Positions 9,824 to 24,523 are shown, counted from the first letter of the stretch. The stretch is DNA of 64,000 nucleotides from Bartonella senegalensis OS02 (GCF_000312545.1 NZ_HE997540.1:417794-481793); one strand, 5' to 3'. Notes: generated by a model not told the origin, from the letters alone. Numbers and translations are program-made.

Positions 9824-10252
9824 TCATTCAAAAAGGAAATTTTTCAATACCTTAACCAATGGCTTATCAGCTTCAGGCATAGGATATTTATCAAGATCGC
9901 CAATAAAAATCCATTTTAAATTTTGCCCTTCTCTTCCCTTTGCAACACCTTCATAATGGGAGCAACGATACAACGGCATCAAAAGATGAAATGTTTCATA
10001 GCTATGACTTGCAAATGTTAAGGGGAGCAAATTATCTGCTTGAACATGAATACCAAGTTCTTCTTCTAATTCACGAATTAATGAAGCTTCTGGAGTTTCG
10101 CCTTTCTCAACCTTTCCACCAGGAAACTCCCATAAACCAGCCAGTGATTTTCCTTGGGGACGCTGTGTCAACAAAACATGATTATTTTGATCTAACAATG
10201 CGCATGCAACAACAATAAGAAGTGAACTTTTTATAGGCATACCACTCTCCAC
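9824..10252 (-). CDS. mutT: MutT-type Nudix hydrolase (8-oxo-dGTP diphosphatase)
   Basis: MutT removes oxidised dGTP from the nucleotide pool and so prevents A:T to C:G mutations. The Nudix box is complete: GGKVEKGETPEASLIRELEEE at residues 46-66, preceded by the MutT-typical LAGLWEFPGGK. The length of 142 residues fits. Met5 (MPIKSS) is an alternative start. It lies downstream of argJ on the same strand, with a gap of about 130 bases. Assignment to mutT rather than another Nudix subgroup rests on the WEFPGG context. Confidence 0.88.
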   Translation of the reverse strand: MESGMPIKSSLLIVVACALLDQNNHVLLTQRPQGKSLAGLWEFPGGKVEKGETPEASLIRELEEELGIHVQADNLLPLTFASHSYETFHLLMPLYRCSHYEGVAKGREGQNLKWIFIGDLDKYPMPEADKPLVKVLKNFLFE

Positions 10253-10385
10253 CCAAGATAATAAAGATAACTGTCTCTTCTCTCATTCCCTCCCTACCCA
10301 CTAGTTTAAGATGAAAGAGTTAAAATACTTAAGCAGTCTACGAAAAGACATACAGATATCCAATGTCAAATTTATGGTGCACCAA

Positions 10386-11624
10386 TTAACTTCTGTAATC
10401 ACCATTGATCATAACGTATTCCTTCGTTAAATCGCAAGACCAAACAGTGGCTTTACCACTGCCCAAGCCAATATCAACACGAATTGTAATGTGTTTCCCT
10501 TGCATATAAGCGCCTATTTCCTCTTCACAATATTCAGGATCACGTTCGCCATTGATCGCCAAACGATGTTCACCAAACCAAATCGTCAACAAATCACGGT
10601 CTACTTCAACACCTGCCTTACCAACTGCCATAACCACTCGTCCCCAATTAGCGTCTTCACCGGCAATAGCCGTTTTTACAAGTGGTGAATTTGCAATTGA
10701 AAAAGCAATAGTCTTCGCAGCACTGTCTGTGGTAGCACCCATTACATGAACTTCAATTAAATGACGTGCCCCTTCACCATCACAAACAACTTGTAGCGCA
10801 AGCTCATGTAAAAGCGTTCGCAACTGCTTTGAGAATATCTCATAGCGTGGATCAGTTTTACTTGTAAGGCTTGGGAAATTTCCTTTTGCTTTTCCTGTCG
10901 CAAACATCATGAGGGTATCTGATGTTGAGGTGTCACTATCCACAGTGATCGAATTGAAAGTTTCCTGAACTGCCTCTGATAACATGGATTGGAGTATATC
11001 CGAAGAAATTCCAGCATCACTCACCACAAAAGAGAGCATCGTTGCCATATCTGGTGCAATCATACCAGCACCTTTTGCAATAGCATTCATGGTAATAGTT
11101 TCTCCACCACAAAAAAATCTGCGTGTAGCAAGCTTTGGAAATGTATCAGTGGTCATAATAGCTTTTGCAGCCTCCAACCAATTTCCTTCTTTTGCTGTCT
11201 TAACCATATTTGGTAAAAGATTTACAATACTCGATGCCTCCATCGGCTCACCAATAACACCTGTAGAAGCTATAAAGATCTCATTTTCTTTAACCTTTAA
11301 AGCATTCGCTGCAGCACAGACTACCGCGTCTACTGTTTGCTTTCCTTTACGCCCCGTAAAGGCATTTGCGTTGCCAGAATTAACCACAACACCTCGAGCA
11401 ACTCCATGAGGAAGTGATACACGACAATGTTCTACAGGAGCAGATGGACATTTTGAGCGCGTAAAAACACCTGCTACACTTGCTGGCTGATCAAATACAA
11501 TAAAAAGAAGATCGGTACGATCTTTATATTTAATCCCAGCCTTAGCCGTTGCTATCCGCGCACCAGATATGGGTGGAAGCTCCTGTATATTTTGCGGAGA
11601 TAAAGGAGATATTTCTAAAGGCAC
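10386..11624 (-). CDS. argJ: Bifunctional glutamate N-acetyltransferase / ornithine acetyltransferase ArgJ
   Basis: ArgJ transfers the acetyl group from N-acetylornithine to glutamate in the cyclic arginine pathway. The self-cleavage site is visible as [17 protein letters not shown], with cleavage expected between Ala194 and Thr195 to give alpha and beta chains. Thr195 is then the catalytic nucleophile. The conserved [13 protein letters not shown] and [11 protein letters not shown] blocks precede it. The 412 residues are normal. No other arginine gene is nearby. Confidence 0.96.
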   Translation of the reverse strand: MPLEISPLSPQNIQELPPISGARIATAKAGIKYKDRTDLLFIVFDQPASVAGVFTRSKCPSAPVEHCRVSLPHGVARGVVVNSGNANAFTGRKGKQTVDAVVCAAANALKVKENEIFIASTGVIGEPMEASSIVNLLPNMVKTAKEGNWLEAAKAIMTTDTFPKLATRRFFCGGETITMNAIAKGAGMIAPDMATMLSFVVSDAGISSDILQSMLSEAVQETFNSITVDSDTSTSDTLMMFATGKAKGNFPSLTSKTDPRYEIFSKQLRTLLHELALQVVCDGEGARHLIEVHVMGATTDSAAKTIAFSIANSPLVKTAIAGEDANWGRVVMAVGKAGVEVDRDLLTIWFGEHRLAINGERDPEYCEEEIGAYMQGKHITIRVDIGLGSGKATVWSCDLTKEYVMINGDYRS

Positions 11625-11738
11625 ACTCTACTTTCCATAAAAATAGATGAAATAACTGCCGGTAAATGACCTAATAACAAACATCTGCTAGGCTTTTTGA
11701 ACAAAACCAATCTCTCAAATCGCCTAGCTTCAAAGATG

Positions 11739-12695
11739 CTATTCTGCTGCATCTTCTTCATCAGATGTATTATCGGGAAGCGGCGCCTCATTTTGACTGA
11801 GTGATTGCATGAGTTTTGTAACATGAGGATCAGGGTATTTCACATCTACCTTTTTACGCAAATCAGCAATGAGTTTTTGGTAACGCTCTTTTATCAGCTG
11901 TGTACGCAACATCTCTTTCACATCATCAAAGACAGGAGGTTGTTTCACACGGCGATCTTCTATCTTGATAATATGCCAACCAAATGGGCTTTCAACAGGC
12001 TTTTTTGTGTATTCGCCAACTTTCAAACTAAACGCAGCATCTTCAAAAGGCTTGACCATTTGACCATGACTAAAATAACCAAGATCGCCACCAACAGCTG
12101 CTGAACCATCTGTTGAATTCTTTTTTGCAATCGCTTCAAAACTTTCCCCCTTATTTAAACGTTTAATGATAGCTTCCGCTTCTTTTCTTGTTTTGACCAA
12201 AATATGACGTGCTTTAATTTCATCCTCTTTGGGTAAAGCAGCCACTTCCTTTTTGTAAAGTGCCTCCAAATCAGCATCTGAAATCTGATCAACAACCGTC
12301 TGTTTAAAATAAAGCTGCTGAAGAACGTTGTCACGCATAACTGCCATACGTTTATTGTAAGCTTCGCTCTTATCGAGACCTTCTTCAATTGCCGCTTTCG
12401 CAAGTGCTTGCATATCTAGGTAAGCTTTTAAAACTGTTATACGGCGTTGTTCATCAGAAAAACGCGCTAAATTAGGATTTATTTCAAGCGCTAAATCATC
12501 CAATTGCCCTGCTGTCACTTCCTTCCCATCAATAACTGCCATAACATGAGAGGGAGCAACCGTTTTTTCAGAAGCTTTCTCCAAAGTCTTTAAATCACTC
12601 GGCGCAGACTTCACACCTTCTTGAGCCATCACACCCAAATTCGTGTTTACCAATAAAGTTGATGTCAAAAACAGCGTGATAAAATTAAATTTCAT
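11739..12695 (-). CDS. Periplasmic parvulin-type peptidyl-prolyl isomerase
   Basis: The protein begins with a signal peptide (MKFNFITLFLTSTLLVNTNL, cleavage near VMA-QEG), so it acts in the periplasm. A SurA/PrsA-like N-terminal region is followed by a parvulin domain (about residues 155-255) with KARHILVKT, GGDLGYFSHGQMVKPFEDA and SPFGWHIIK. It probably assists folding of exported proteins. The start at 12695 is chosen because AAGGAG lies seven bases upstream and gives an intact signal peptide; a longer frame begins at 12746. It ends with a short acidic tail. It is divergent from secA. Confidence 0.9.
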   Translation of the reverse strand: MKFNFITLFLTSTLLVNTNLGVMAQEGVKSAPSDLKTLEKASEKTVAPSHVMAVIDGKEVTAGQLDDLALEINPNLARFSDEQRRITVLKAYLDMQALAKAAIEEGLDKSEAYNKRMAVMRDNVLQQLYFKQTVVDQISDADLEALYKKEVAALPKEDEIKARHILVKTRKEAEAIIKRLNKGESFEAIAKKNSTDGSAAVGGDLGYFSHGQMVKPFEDAAFSLKVGEYTKKPVESPFGWHIIKIEDRRVKQPPVFDDVKEMLRTQLIKERYQKLIADLRKKVDVKYPDPHVTKLMQSLSQNEAPLPDNTSDEEDAAE

Positions 12696-13109
12696 AAATA
12701 TACTCCTTAAGAATGAACGCATGTTCAAGATCCCAATTTTTTTCATCTATAACATTTTAATCTCTAAACAGAGAGAAATAAACTGATAATTTTGTTAAAA
12801 AAAACATAAACTTTTTTCTTTCTCAATCTCTGCTTCCCCACTTCATAATACCCCAAAAACATATAGAAAATATCATATTATACCATAAATTACTCTGTAA
12901 TATGCCCATTAAACAGCATTACTAAAGTTGACATAGTGCACTTATCTCCTTATCTCTACTCCAATAATCGAAGTGAAAAATTGCGCACTAACAAGTATAG
13001 TGGTACTATCTGTGCTTGATTTTATTAAATACTTTACGAGATTTAGAGTATGGGGATAACATATGGAATATCCAATGAGAGTGGTAATAAATAAAAGAGA
13101 GGGCCAGGG
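12696..13109. other. Divergent intergenic region between parvulin and secA
   Basis: About 410 bases without a gene. It must hold the promoters of the parvulin gene (minus) and secA (plus). One sigma-70-like site is listed separately; no other structure was recognised. Confidence 0.6.
12928..12956 (+). promoter_or_regulatory. Candidate sigma-70 promoter for secA
   Basis: A perfect TTGACA (12928-12933) is followed after 17 bases by TATCTC (12951-12956). It would give a secA leader of about 150 bases. The assignment rests on consensus match and spacing only. Confidence 0.45.
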
Positions 13110-15827
13110 ATGGTCGGTTTAGGTGTCTTAGCACGTAAATTTTTTGGTTCAGCTCATGAACGACGCCTCAAGGCTCTTCGCAAAAAAGCCGAACAAATTA
13201 ATGCTTTGGAAGAACAATTCCAGAAATTAAACGATACGCAACTCTGCAAAAAAACCGATGAATTTCGTCAACGTCTCGTGGCAGGGGAAACCGTTGATTT
13301 GCTCTTACCAGAAGCTTTTGCAACTGTCCGCGAAGCAGCAAAACGTGTTTATAATATGCGCCCTTTTGATGTACAGCTCATTGGTGGAATGGTGCTTCAT
13401 GATTGCGGCATTGCTGAAATGCGCACCGGTGAAGGAAAAACATTAATGGCAACCCTGCCAATTTATCTCAATGCATTGGAAGGAAAAGGCGTCCATGTCG
13501 TGACAGTCAACGATTATCTTGCCAATCGTGATGCTGAAACAATGGGGAAAATCTTCGGTTTTCTAGGACTTACAACAGGTGTGATTTTGCATGATCTTGA
13601 TAGTGATGCCCGCCGAGCTGCCTATGCATGTGATATCACCTACGCCACAAATAATGAATTGGGCTTTGATTATCTGCGCGATAATATGGCTTTCGATCGT
13701 AGTCAAATGGTCCAACGTGGGCATCATTATGCAATCGTCGATGAAGTTGATTCGATCCTCATTGATGAAGCGCGTACTCCCCTTATTATTTCTGGCCCGT
13801 TAGAAGATCGAACCGATTTCTATAACCTTATTGATACATTTATTCCTGTCTTAACCCCAGAAGACTACGAAATAGACGAAAAACAAAAAACAACAACCTT
13901 TACCGAAGTTGGTACTGAAAAAATCGAGAAAATGCTTGAACAGGCAGGGCATCTTAAAGGTGAGAGTCTCTATGATATAGAAAATGTCGCTATAGTCCAT
14001 CATATCAATAATGCTCTAAAAGCCCATAAGCTCTTTGTCCGTGACAAGGATTACATCGTCCGCAATGATGAAATTGTTATCATTGACGAATTCACAGGTC
14101 GTATGATGCCAGGGCGGCGTTACTCCGAGGGACTTCATCAAGCATTAGAAGCCAAAGAGCACGTTGCTATTCAACCAGAAAATCAGACTCTTGCTTCCAT
14201 TACTTTTCAAAATTATTTCCGTATGTACAAAAAACTGTCTGGTATGACAGGGACTGCCATAACAGAAGCAGAAGAATTTAGTAATATTTACGGTCTTGAA
14301 GTTATCGAAGTTCCTACAAATTTACCAGTACAGCGCCGTGATGAAGATGATGAAATCTATCGAACAGCAGAAGAGAAATATCGTGCTATTGTGCGTGATA
14401 TTCGTCAAGCCCATGAAAAAGGACAGCCTATTCTTGTTGGAACAACTTCTATTGAAAAATCAGAACAATTGGCAGAACGTTTGCGAAAAGAAGGTATTGC
14501 CAACTTTAGAGTTCTCAATGCCCGCTATCATGAGCAAGAAGCCTATATTATTGCACAGGCAGGCGTTCCTGGAGCCTTAACTATCGCAACCAACATGGCT
14601 GGTCGCGGCACTGATATACAGCTTGGTGGGAATGTCGAAATGCGCATTCGACAAGAATTACAGGATATGCCGGAAGGACCAGAACGGACTGCAAAAATTG
14701 AAGAAATTAAAAAAGATGTCAAGCAACTCAAAGAAAAAGCATTAACTGCTGGTGGTCTTTATGTTATTGCGACTGAACGCCACGAAAGTCGCCGTATTGA
14801 TAACCAGCTACGTGGACGTTCGGGTCGCCAAGGTGATCCCGGTCGCTCAAAATTCTTTCTTTCTCTTCAAGATGATCTCATGCGAATCTTCGGTTCCAAC
14901 CGTATGGATGGCATGTTACAAAAGCTTGGATTAAAAGAAGACGAAGCCATTATTCATCCATGGATTAATAAAGCTATCGAAAAAGCGCAAAAAAAAGTTG
15001 AAGCGAGAAATTTCGAAATTCGTAAAAATTTATTAAAATATGACGATGTGATGAATGATCAGCGCAAAGTTATTTTTGAGCAGCGCATGGAAGTCATGAA
15101 CTCAAAAGATTTGACTGAAATGATTCTCGAGATGCGCAATGAAGTGATTGAAGATCTCGTCGAGACCTACATTCCCTCTGGAACATATTGCGAAAAATGG
15201 GATGTTAAAGCTCTACAAGAGGAACTTCACCAGCTCTTTAATCTTGAACTGCCAATCGAAACATGGGCAAAAGAAGACGGAATTGCTGAAGAACAAATCT
15301 TAGAGCGTATATCAGATGCTGTCACCAAACTTGAAAATGAACGTACTGAACGCTACTCTCCAGAAGTTATCGCTTATTTTCATAAGGCTGTATTACTTGA
15401 AACCATTGATACATTATGGCGCGAACACTTAGTACATTTAGATCATCTCCGTTCCGTTGTCGGTTTTCGTGGTTATGCGCAACGTGATCCTCTCAACGAA
15501 TATAAGACCGAATCATTTGAGCTCTTTCAAGCTATGCTCAGAAATTTACGCAGAATTGTTACTTCTAAACTCATGCGTTTCGAGATCATTCAACAGCCCA
15601 TCGAACAACTGATATCTGAACAAACGGATGGTGATGACTCTCTCTTGAACACTCAAAGTGAAAAAAATAGTTCTACCTTGTGGGCACAATCACAAGAAAA
15701 TAAATTCGTTAATCCGAAAGATCGTAATCCTAAAGATTCAACCACATGGGGAAAAGTGGGGCGAAATGAACGTTGTCCTTGTGGTTCAGAAAAAAAATAC
15801 AAACATTGTCATGGTGCTTTCGTCTGA
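13110..15827 (+). CDS. secA: Preprotein translocase ATPase SecA
   Basis: SecA drives export of unfolded proteins through SecYEG. Walker A is MRTGEGKT (residues 104-111) and the DEAD-type Walker B lies in [16 protein letters not shown]. The helicase motif TNMAGRGTD and the [21 protein letters not shown] block are present. The C-terminal zinc-binding SEC-C motif CxCx8CH (Cys889, Cys891, Cys900, His901) is intact. The 905 residues are standard. The ribosome-binding region is GAGAGGGCCAGGG before the ATG. Confidence 0.98.
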   Translation: MVGLGVLARKFFGSAHERRLKALRKKAEQINALEEQFQKLNDTQLCKKTDEFRQRLVAGETVDLLLPEAFATVREAAKRVYNMRPFDVQLIGGMVLHDCGIAEMRTGEGKTLMATLPIYLNALEGKGVHVVTVNDYLANRDAETMGKIFGFLGLTTGVILHDLDSDARRAAYACDITYATNNELGFDYLRDNMAFDRSQMVQRGHHYAIVDEVDSILIDEARTPLIISGPLEDRTDFYNLIDTFIPVLTPEDYEIDEKQKTTTFTEVGTEKIEKMLEQAGHLKGESLYDIENVAIVHHINNALKAHKLFVRDKDYIVRNDEIVIIDEFTGRMMPGRRYSEGLHQALEAKEHVAIQPENQTLASITFQNYFRMYKKLSGMTGTAITEAEEFSNIYGLEVIEVPTNLPVQRRDEDDEIYRTAEEKYRAIVRDIRQAHEKGQPILVGTTSIEKSEQLAERLRKEGIANFRVLNARYHEQEAYIIAQAGVPGALTIATNMAGRGTDIQLGGNVEMRIRQELQDMPEGPERTAKIEEIKKDVKQLKEKALTAGGLYVIATERHESRRIDNQLRGRSGRQGDPGRSKFFLSLQDDLMRIFGSNRMDGMLQKLGLKEDEAIIHPWINKAIEKAQKKVEARNFEIRKNLLKYDDVMNDQRKVIFEQRMEVMNSKDLTEMILEMRNEVIEDLVETYIPSGTYCEKWDVKALQEELHQLFNLELPIETWAKEDGIAEEQILERISDAVTKLENERTERYSPEVIAYFHKAVLLETIDTLWREHLVHLDHLRSVVGFRGYAQRDPLNEYKTESFELFQAMLRNLRRIVTSKLMRFEIIQQPIEQLISEQTDGDDSLLNTQSEKNSSTLWAQSQENKFVNPKDRNPKDSTTWGKVGRNERCPCGSEKKYKHCHGAFV

Positions 15828-15859
15828 AAAGTATAATAGCTAATATAACAGTTATTAAG

Positions 15860-16282
15860 ATGCATAAAAAGCGAAATTATGAGCAAGAATTGCAATTGCG
15901 CGCTGCAGGTTTAAGAGTTACACGTCAAAGACGTATTATTCTTGATATTTTGATGGACACAAAAGATCATCCTAATGCGTTTGAAATTTTTCAGCGCGCT
16001 AACAAAATAGATTCCAGCATTTCGCTCTCAACTGTCTATCGAACCATGAAGATATTAGAAGGAAACGGAACAATTCATCGCCATAGTTTTAGTGGTGGGC
16101 CCTCTCGTTTTGAGCAAGCAGGCGGGCAGCACCATGATCATCTCATTGATTTAGAAACAGGGCAAGTTATCGAATTTCATTCTGATGTCATTGAAAAGTT
16201 GCAAGAAGAAATTGCTAAGTCCCTTGGCTATGATATTATTCATCACCGCCTTGAACTTTATGGGAAAAAACGTAACTTTTAG
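15860..16282 (+). CDS. fur: Fur-family metal-responsive repressor
   Basis: This 140-residue protein has the Fur winged-helix domain ([24 protein letters not shown]) and the regulatory metal site HHDHLI (residues 91-96) with HRLELYG near the C-terminus. The CxxC structural zinc motifs of E. coli Fur are absent, as in the alphaproteobacterial Fur/Mur branch. The pattern differs from Irr, which has an HHH heme/iron motif. Whether it senses iron or manganese cannot be decided here. The start at 15860 is chosen because the longer frame from 15773 overlaps secA. It follows secA by 32 bases. Confidence 0.9.
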   Translation: MHKKRNYEQELQLRAAGLRVTRQRRIILDILMDTKDHPNAFEIFQRANKIDSSISLSTVYRTMKILEGNGTIHRHSFSGGPSRFEQAGGQHHDHLIDLETGQVIEFHSDVIEKLQEEIAKSLGYDIIHHRLELYGKKRNF

Positions 16283-16477
16283 AGTGATCGTTGCTCAGCT
16301 GTCATCAAAAAGTTGTTTTTGCAAACAGAATTTTGCACAAGTTCTCTTTAAAAGTCTGCAGTTTCCATTGGCAAGAAAGCTTTTCTCCTTTATTACCCTT
16401 TTTTATAGGATGCTATAAAATATTCTATCACTCATATTACAATAAAAGTATTATAATAAATGAGGCCAAATATTATC

Positions 16478-17553
16478 ATGGTTTCTTTGCCACAAGATCG
16501 TATGAGACAACTTGAAAAGCGCTTTGAAATAATTGAAAGCCAAATGGCTAAAAACCCAAGTGCTGAAACTTATGTAAAATTAGCTTCTGAATATGCTGAA
16601 TTGCAACCGATTGTTATTTCCATAAGAGCATTAAATACTCTTTACAGAGAGATTACAGATCTAGAAACTATCATCAGTGATAAACTGACAGATATAGAGA
16701 TGCGTAATCTTGCCCAAGAAGAGCTCCCATTATTATCTCAAAAAATGGAACAACTTGAGCAAGAGCTTCAGATTCTTCTTTTGCCCAAAGACGTTGCTGA
16801 TGAAAAAAGCGCCATTGTTGAAATTCGAGCCGGGACAGGTGGATCAGAAGCAGCACTTTTCGCCGGTGACCTTTTTCGCATGTATGAACGATATGCTGCT
16901 TCTCACAACTGGAAAGTAGAAGTTGTTTCGCTTCATGAAGGAGAGGTTGGTGGATACAAAGAAATTATTGCTACCATTTCAGGAAGGGGTGTCTTTTCTA
17001 AACTCAAATTTGAATCAGGTGTTCATCGTGTGCAACGTATTCCTGAAACAGAAACCGGTGGACGCATCCATACATCTGCTGCTACGGTTGCTGTGCTACC
17101 AGAAGCTGAAGAAATTGATATTGAAATTCGTCCAGAAGATATTCGTATCGATACAATGCGTGCCTCTGGAGCAGGAGGACAGCATGTCAATACAACGGAT
17201 TCTGCTGTTCGTATCACACATATTCCAACTGGAATTATGGTTGTACAAGCAGAAAAATCACAACACCAAAATCGCGCACGAGCATTGCAAATTTTACGCG
17301 CACGCTTATTTGATATCGAACGACAAAAAGCGGAAAATGAACGCTCAGCATCCCGTAAAAACCAAGTTGGTTCTGGTGATCGTTCAGAACGTATTCGTAC
17401 CTATAACTTCCCACAAGGACGCGTCACAGATCATCGTATTAATCTCACTCTTTATAAGCTTGATCGCATTTTAGAAGGAGATCTTGATGAACTTATTCAT
17501 GCACTCATATCTGACCATCAAACAACTCTCCTTATGGAAATGGATCATCATGG

Positions 17554-17557
<4 letters not shown>
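16478..17557 (+). CDS. prfA: Peptide chain release factor 1
   Basis: RF1 releases the finished peptide at UAA and UAG codons. The catalytic GGQ is at residues 233-235 in [16 protein letters not shown]. The stop-recognition tripeptide, PxT in RF1 proteins, is PET at 189-191 in the [14 protein letters not shown] block. The length from Met at 16478 is 359 residues, as usual. GAGG lies 11 bases upstream of this start; an in-frame ATG at 16460 is less likely. Its stop overlaps the prmC start by four bases, which pairs RF1 with the enzyme that methylates its GGQ glutamine. Confidence 0.97.
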
Positions 17558-21534
<3,977 letters not shown>

Positions 21535-21553
<19 letters not shown>

Positions 21554-21933
21554 AATCTTTCCAATCCCTTCTTTACATAAAGAACATCTTCATCAGTTCC
21601 ACGCAGCTCAAAACGATACAAACAAGGCACAAAACATTTTTCAGCAATAATCTTGCTCGCTAAACTATAATAGCGACCGAAATTACGATTCCCACCACCA
21701 ATGACACCCCGAATCAATTTGCGATTTTCACTCTCATTGAGAAAATGAACAACTGCTTTTGGTACAGCCATTCTCCCTTCACCGTCTGCATAAGTAGGAA
21801 CAACCAACACATAAGGCTCATCAACTAGCACCGACGGCTTTTTTTTATCAATTTTGAAGAGTCGTTGACCAAGCTGAGAAACAAAATACTCAGTATTACC
21901 CGTTGCACTAGAATAATAAACGACAAGTCCCAT
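21535..21933 (-). CDS. nrdI: NrdI, flavodoxin-like partner of class Ib ribonucleotide reductase
   Basis: NrdI is a small flavoprotein that supplies the oxidant for assembling the manganese-tyrosyl cofactor in NrdF. The FMN phosphate loop [14 protein letters not shown] is at the N-terminus and the [11 protein letters not shown] motif follows. The ATG at 21933 shares a base with the stop of nrdH (TAATG arrangement), which makes it a better start than the TTG at 21942. Confidence 0.94.
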
Positions 21934-22157
21934 TAAACACAAAGACCACTAATCATATCTGGTCTAAAACCAGACCAATGATTTTCACCACAAACAACTA
22001 CAGGAACCTGACGATACCCCAAGGATTGAACAAAACTATATGCTTGTTCATCCCGAGAAATGTCAACGACACGATAATGAATGCCCTTAGCATCAAAAGC
22101 GCGGCGTGTAGCGTCACACTGGACGCAAAATGGTTTGCTGTAAATAGTAACCGGCAT
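21933..22157 (-). CDS. nrdH: NrdH, glutaredoxin-like electron donor
   Basis: NrdH is the small thioredoxin-fold protein that reduces NrdE. The redox pair is CVQC (Cys11, Cys14) in YSKPFCVQCDATRRAF. The C-terminal WSGFRPD block is the NrdH signature. From the ATG at 22157 it has 74 residues, the normal size; a TTG at 22166 is an in-frame alternative. It is the first gene of nrdHIEF. Confidence 0.94.
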   Translation of the reverse strand: MPVTIYSKPFCVQCDATRRAFDAKGIHYRVVDISRDEQAYSFVQSLGYRQVPVVVCGENHWSGFRPDMISGLCV

Positions 22158-22197
22158 TTTTTTCAACTTTCAAAATTCCAAAAAATTAAATCCCAAA

Positions 22198-22225
22198 AAA
22201 ATTAACTCTATAAAGAGTTAATTTT
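22198..22225 (-). repeat. Perfect 12-bp inverted repeat in the nrdH leader
   Basis: Arms AAAATTAACTCT (22198-22209) and AGAGTTAATTTT (22214-22225) flank a four-base loop. On the nrdH strand the stem is followed by a run of T, so it could act as a weak attenuator. It is very AT-rich, and an operator role is equally possible. Confidence 0.4.
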
Positions 22226-22698
22226 GACGATTTTATAGATACTCAAGAATAACAAAAAATAGCAATCATACACAAATATGTGCAGCCATATTCTCGTTCA
22301 AACAATAGATAATTTTCTGAACGTAACAGAAATCCTCATCAAATAACTTCAAAATTGTAACGAGAATAAATGATCATCTTACAACCCAAATGGTAAAATC
22401 GCCCAGTTATAAAATAATTTTCTGCTTGCATTATAATACCCTCCTGCTGCCTAAACCACAAACGACCCCTAAAACGTTTTCAGCAGTCGCTCCTCAACAC
22501 TTTAATTTTACTCTGTTTATGATAAAATTAACTCACAAACACAAAACGGAATTACCCCTCAAGAGACACTTCAGCAGAAATACTGCCCTTCTCTTGATCA
22601 ATGAACTTTTCGCTATCACAGTATGGAAATAACTTAGATGCCAAACGAAACACACTGTACCCTCACTTGTGCCTATTTAGAATCACTAATCATTTTTG

Positions 22699-22714
22699 AT
22701 ACTATATATAGTAT
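22699..22714. promoter_or_regulatory. Palindrome resembling a NrdR box
   Basis: ATACTATATATAGTAT is a perfect 16-bp palindrome close to the known NrdR consensus acaCwAtATaTwGtgt. It lies about 540 bases upstream of nrdH, farther than usual, and I did not find the second box normally one helical-turn multiple away. Confidence 0.35.
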
Positions 22715-22802
22715 ACACACACTCTCTTTCGTCAAGGAAAATTCAAATATTATTTTTAATTTTCCACGATCTTACCGCTAAAATAATTTGCTCCCCAAAC
22801 GC

Positions 22803-22847
22803 ATGTAATAATATAACATTTTGTTGACAAATGTTATATTATTACAT
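22803..22847. promoter_or_regulatory. Large palindromic operator, Zur-like, overlapping a promoter
   Basis: Two perfect 19-bp inverted arms (22803-22821 and 22829-22847) flank the 7-base spacer TGTTGAC. Each arm resembles the alphaproteobacterial Zur box (ATGTTAT...ATTAC). The spacer together with the first base of the right arm gives TTGACA, a consensus -35 element at 22824-22829. A bound repressor would therefore block transcription of the zinc importer that begins 35 bases downstream. Zur as the binder is inference. Confidence 0.7.
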
Positions 22848-22881
22848 ATCTCTCATAAATAAATTAAGAAGAATGGTATGA

Positions 22882-23637
22882 ATGATGAGTCTGCGTTTTG
22901 ATGATGCAACATTAGGCTATGGAAATAGGATAGCAATAAAAAAAATTTCAGCACAGTTAGCAACTGGATCATTGGTAGCCATAATGGGTGATAATGGTGC
23001 TGGAAAATCTACACTATTGAAAGCCATTGCAGGATTGATTAAACCTCTCAAAGGGACAATTATAAAACCAAAAAGAAGCCGGATTGCTTATCTTGCCCAG
23101 CAATGTAATACAGATCGAACGTTTCCCATTGATGTGAGAGCGCTCGTAAAAACGGGACTGTGGCCTTTTTGTGGATTATGGAAAAACCAACGTCTTTATT
23201 CCTGTAAAATTCAGAAAGCACTTGAAATGGTTGGGCTTATAGCTGTTGCTAACCATTCACTTGATACGCTTTCAAGTGGACAATTGCAACGCGCTCTTTT
23301 TGCACGTATTATTATACAAGATGCCGATATCATCTTACTTGATGAACCTTTCAATGGTGTAGATCGTAAGACTCAAAAAGACCTTCTCGCGTTGATTGCA
23401 CATTGGCAAAAACAAGGAAAAACAGTTCTTACAGCACTCCATGACCCCCTCACTGTGCAAGAATACTTCCCCCAAATGATTCACATTAATAAACAAAACG
23501 CCTTTTATGGAAAAACGACACAATTTTTCCCTGAAACCATTCACCACGCTATTTCACCTGTTATCTCAAACTCTCTTCGTATCAGCACACTCAAACAGCC
23601 TCTCTCCTTCAACGATTCTTGTTCTGTTGGATTATAA
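22882..23637 (+). CDS. aztA: Zinc ABC importer, ATP-binding protein (AztA/ZnuC type)
   Basis: This is the ATPase of a metal importer of the cluster-9 (ZnuABC/AztABC) family. Walker A is GDNGAGKST (about residues 36-44), the signature is LSSGQLQRALFARI and Walker B is ILLDEPFNGVD. It is 251 residues long. A second ATG directly follows the first, so the start may be 22885. It is the first gene of a three-gene operon behind the Zur-like operator. The Azt label is based on the whole cluster; no AztD chaperone gene is present here. Confidence 0.88.
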   Translation: MMSLRFDDATLGYGNRIAIKKISAQLATGSLVAIMGDNGAGKSTLLKAIAGLIKPLKGTIIKPKRSRIAYLAQQCNTDRTFPIDVRALVKTGLWPFCGLWKNQRLYSCKIQKALEMVGLIAVANHSLDTLSSGQLQRALFARIIIQDADIILLDEPFNGVDRKTQKDLLALIAHWQKQGKTVLTALHDPLTVQEYFPQMIHINKQNAFYGKTTQFFPETIHHAISPVISNSLRISTLKQPLSFNDSCSVGL

Positions 23638-23640
23638 TAC

Positions 23641-24522
23641 GTGTACGCATTTTTTCTTGCTCCTTTTGTTGATTTCTACTTTATGCAAAATGCCCTTATC
23701 GGTTCAATCCTCTTGTCTATCAGCGCCTGTCCTGTTGGTGTATTTTTGATGCTGCGTGGAATGAGTTTAGTAGGAGATGCTGTATCTCACGCTATTCTTC
23801 CTGGTGTTGCAATTGCTTTTCTCTTTTGTGGATTCTCACTCATATCTATGACAATTGGCGGCATCCTAGTTGGCATTATCGTTGCTTTAGCAACCGCCTT
23901 GATTTCACGAAATAGCTTTCAAAAAGAAGATGCATCAATGACCGTTTTTTATCTTATTGCACTCGCAACAGGTGTCATTATTGTTTCACTGAAAGACTCA
24001 AAAATTGATCTGCTTCATCTCTTATTTGGCTCAGTGCTCGCAATTGATACACAAGGCCTACTCCTGATCACCACTATCATGGTAATCACAGCGTGCAGCC
24101 TTTGCATTTTTTGGCGCGCACTCTTAGTGGAAAGCTTTGATCCTCTCTTTTTTAAATCACTCTCTCCGCTGAGTAAATATGTTCATGTATCATTGCTCGG
24201 ACTTGTTGTATTGAATCTGGTAGGCGGTTTCCAATCACTGGGAACATTACTTTCTGTCGGCATTATGATGATCCCAGCTATTACGGCCCGTTTTTGGCTT
24301 TCGCGTCTTGGTCCTATCTGCATACTTTCCATCCTTTTGGGAATCATTGCAAGTATATGTGGTCTACTGCTTTCTTTTCATCTCTCACTTCCCTCTGGCC
24401 CAGCTATCATCATTGCTGCGGGTTTTCTTTATCTTGTTTCATGCTTCATAAGTCCACGCGGCTTTATTGTGTCACGGTTTCCTCATTTCTTTTATACTTC
24501 CCTTCCTACCTTAAGGAAATAA
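23641..24522 (+). CDS. aztB: Zinc ABC importer, membrane permease (AztB/ZnuB type)
   Basis: The permease has about eight hydrophobic segments and the cluster-9 signature GMSLVGDAVSHAILPGVAIAF near residue 40-60. GTG at 23641 is preferred over the later ATG at 23683, because the extra N-terminal block APFVDFYFMQNAL is conserved in related permeases as I recall them. It begins three bases after the aztA stop and lies two bases before aztC, so the three are one transcription unit. Confidence 0.88.
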   Translation: MYAFFLAPFVDFYFMQNALIGSILLSISACPVGVFLMLRGMSLVGDAVSHAILPGVAIAFLFCGFSLISMTIGGILVGIIVALATALISRNSFQKEDASMTVFYLIALATGVIIVSLKDSKIDLLHLLFGSVLAIDTQGLLLITTIMVITACSLCIFWRALLVESFDPLFFKSLSPLSKYVHVSLLGLVVLNLVGGFQSLGTLLSVGIMMIPAITARFWLSRLGPICILSILLGIIASICGLLLSFHLSLPSGPAIIIAAGFLYLVSCFISPRGFIVSRFPHFFYTSLPTLRK

Positions 24523-24523
24523 T

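Larger units (their letters stand above)
22167..22802. other. Long intergenic region between nrdH and the zinc importer
   Basis: About 640 bases with no supportable gene. An 80-codon frame at 22390-22632 has no ribosome-binding site and no recognisable content. The region holds the nrdH leader stem-loop and a NrdR-box-like palindrome. Confidence 0.6.

Noticed and set aside
10984-11409. 141-codon open frame on the plus strand.
   Set aside because: Antisense shadow of argJ.
16923-17474. 183-codon open frame in another frame of the plus strand.
   Set aside because: Overlaps prfA completely; prfA has GGQ and PxT motifs and normal length.
22390-22632. 80-codon open frame in the nrdH-aztA gap.
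   Set aside because: No ribosome-binding site, no recognisable content, in an AT-rich intergenic stretch.
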